The translations under genes were made by a program, and so were the position numbers. Below, in pieces: positions 41,153 through 41,602 of a DNA stretch of 41,602 bases (position 1 is the stretch's first letter; each line of letters starts with the position of its first letter). This DNA is from Rickettsia typhi (lineage in GTDB: Bacteria; Pseudomonadota; Alphaproteobacteria; Rickettsiales; UBA1997), in assembly GCA_945900795.1 (NCBI GenBank), contig CAMDJN010000007.1:1-41602 (forward strand). The letters run 5' to 3'. The notes beneath the pieces were generated by a model that was given only the letters and a program-made list of their open reading frames with translations, did not search any database and was not told where the DNA came from.

Positions 41153-41588
41153 TGAAATTTTACCAATAAAAAGATTACCTATCTACTCATCTGCATCATT
41201 GCCTTTTCAGGCTATATCACGTCTTCTTCTTTTGTAAAATATCAGAAAAAAAATTTGGCGAAGAGTCAAAGAATATTCAGGAACTTCTTGGAGAGGTGGC
41301 TGACAAAAATCCTTTAGGAGAAGATAACGATCCTTCAGAACAAGAGTTCGGCAATATTTCTAGTCGCCTTTTTTTCTTTCATCATACGTCATAACTAAGC
41401 TCAATAATTACTATCGTAATCACTTCGTTTCAGAATTTATTCACCCCATTCCCACCACTAGCGTCCCAACGTCCGACCTAGAACAACAAGCCTTGGCGAT
41501 GATCATCCTCACAACTTTTGTAGTTAAAGTCCGCGAAGAGCTTATTTACTTGGGTTCGTTCAAAAACATTCACGCTCAAAACCTGTAG
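41152..41588 (+). pseudogene. Frameshifted gene for a small exported or membrane-anchored protein
   Basis: Three reading frames, each coding-like, line up end to end: MKF at 41152, then TNKKITYLLICIIAFSGYI (a signal or anchor helix), then KFGEESKNIQELLGEVADKN to NISSRLFF, then LSSYVITKLNNYYRNHFVSE to a TAG at 41586. The breaks are at homopolymers: T4 near 41158 (one T too many), A8 near 41250 (one A short) and T7 near 41370 (one T short). The joined protein would be about 145 residues, and I do not recognise it. It is either a recent pseudogene or a victim of homopolymer sequencing errors. Its start overlaps the TauE/SafE stop, suggesting an operon partner. Confidence 0.6.
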
Positions 41589-41602
41589 AATTTCGTAGAG
41601 AG

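Overview
The window is about 41.6 kb of AT-rich bacterial chromosome. It looks alphaproteobacterial, and a Rickettsiales-like relative is the best guess. The clues are a split F-type ATP synthase b/b' pair, an IalB-family periplasmic protein, an alphaproteobacterial-style RecO, a type-2 (eukaryote-like) IleRS, a very large VirB6/TrbL-type secretion protein with a long Cys-rich N-terminal region, and many short palindromic repeats, one of them inside a coding gene. Unlike classical obligate intracellular Rickettsiales, amino-acid pathways are still represented (ilvD, asd, hom, dapA, hisE, hisG), although argG survives here only as a 3' fragment. No tRNA, rRNA or CRISPR was recognised. The lineage cannot be fixed from sequence reading alone.

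Layout. 1-650: hairpin-rich DNA and the argG remnant. 651-10198: ilvD(-), recO(+), an EnvZ-like histidine kinase(-) head-to-head with pstB(+), lpxB(-), asd and a Kef-type antiporter(+), and an ialB-like gene(-). 10288-16891: ATP synthase Fo genes atpB-atpE-atpF'-atpF, then pheT and a bifunctional penicillin-binding protein. 17141-19812: glmS, ribE, rpmG. 19972-21729: hom and bfr (-). 21839-26927: an ileS that stops early, overlapping a prepilin-like adhesin gene with six Cys-rich modules. 26940-28395: a REP/RAYT block, a partial copy of hisE and a broken ORF6N gene. 28396-29978: hisE, an A-type Fe-S carrier, glyQ. 30068-32113: nuoA-nuoB-nuoC and a small membrane protein (-). 32212-35190: dapA(+) and htpG(-), whose ends share one repeat. 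35261-40355: an outer-membrane barrel protein, hisG and virB6-like (-). 40433-41588: a TauE/SafE permease and a frameshifted small gene.

How the genes fit together. asd, hom and dapA form the core of aspartate-family synthesis (threonine/methionine branch and lysine/peptidoglycan branch). ilvD adds branched-chain synthesis; hisG and hisE catalyse the first two steps of histidine synthesis. glmS, lpxB and the PBP serve envelope building. nuoABC and atpBEFF' belong to respiration. The VirB6-like protein, prepilin-like adhesin, IalB-like protein and OM barrel point to surface interactions with other cells.

Most unusual content: (1) a three-hairpin repeat of about 130-150 bp in three intergenic places, one inside the ATP synthase operon and one supplying the stop codons of both dapA and htpG; (2) a 60-bp palindromic insertion plus 9-bp direct repeat (69 bp, 23 codons) in frame in htpG; (3) a prepilin/LamG/Cys-module protein gene lying on the end of a C-terminally shortened ileS; (4) a RAYT with its own REP family beside a partial hisE duplication.
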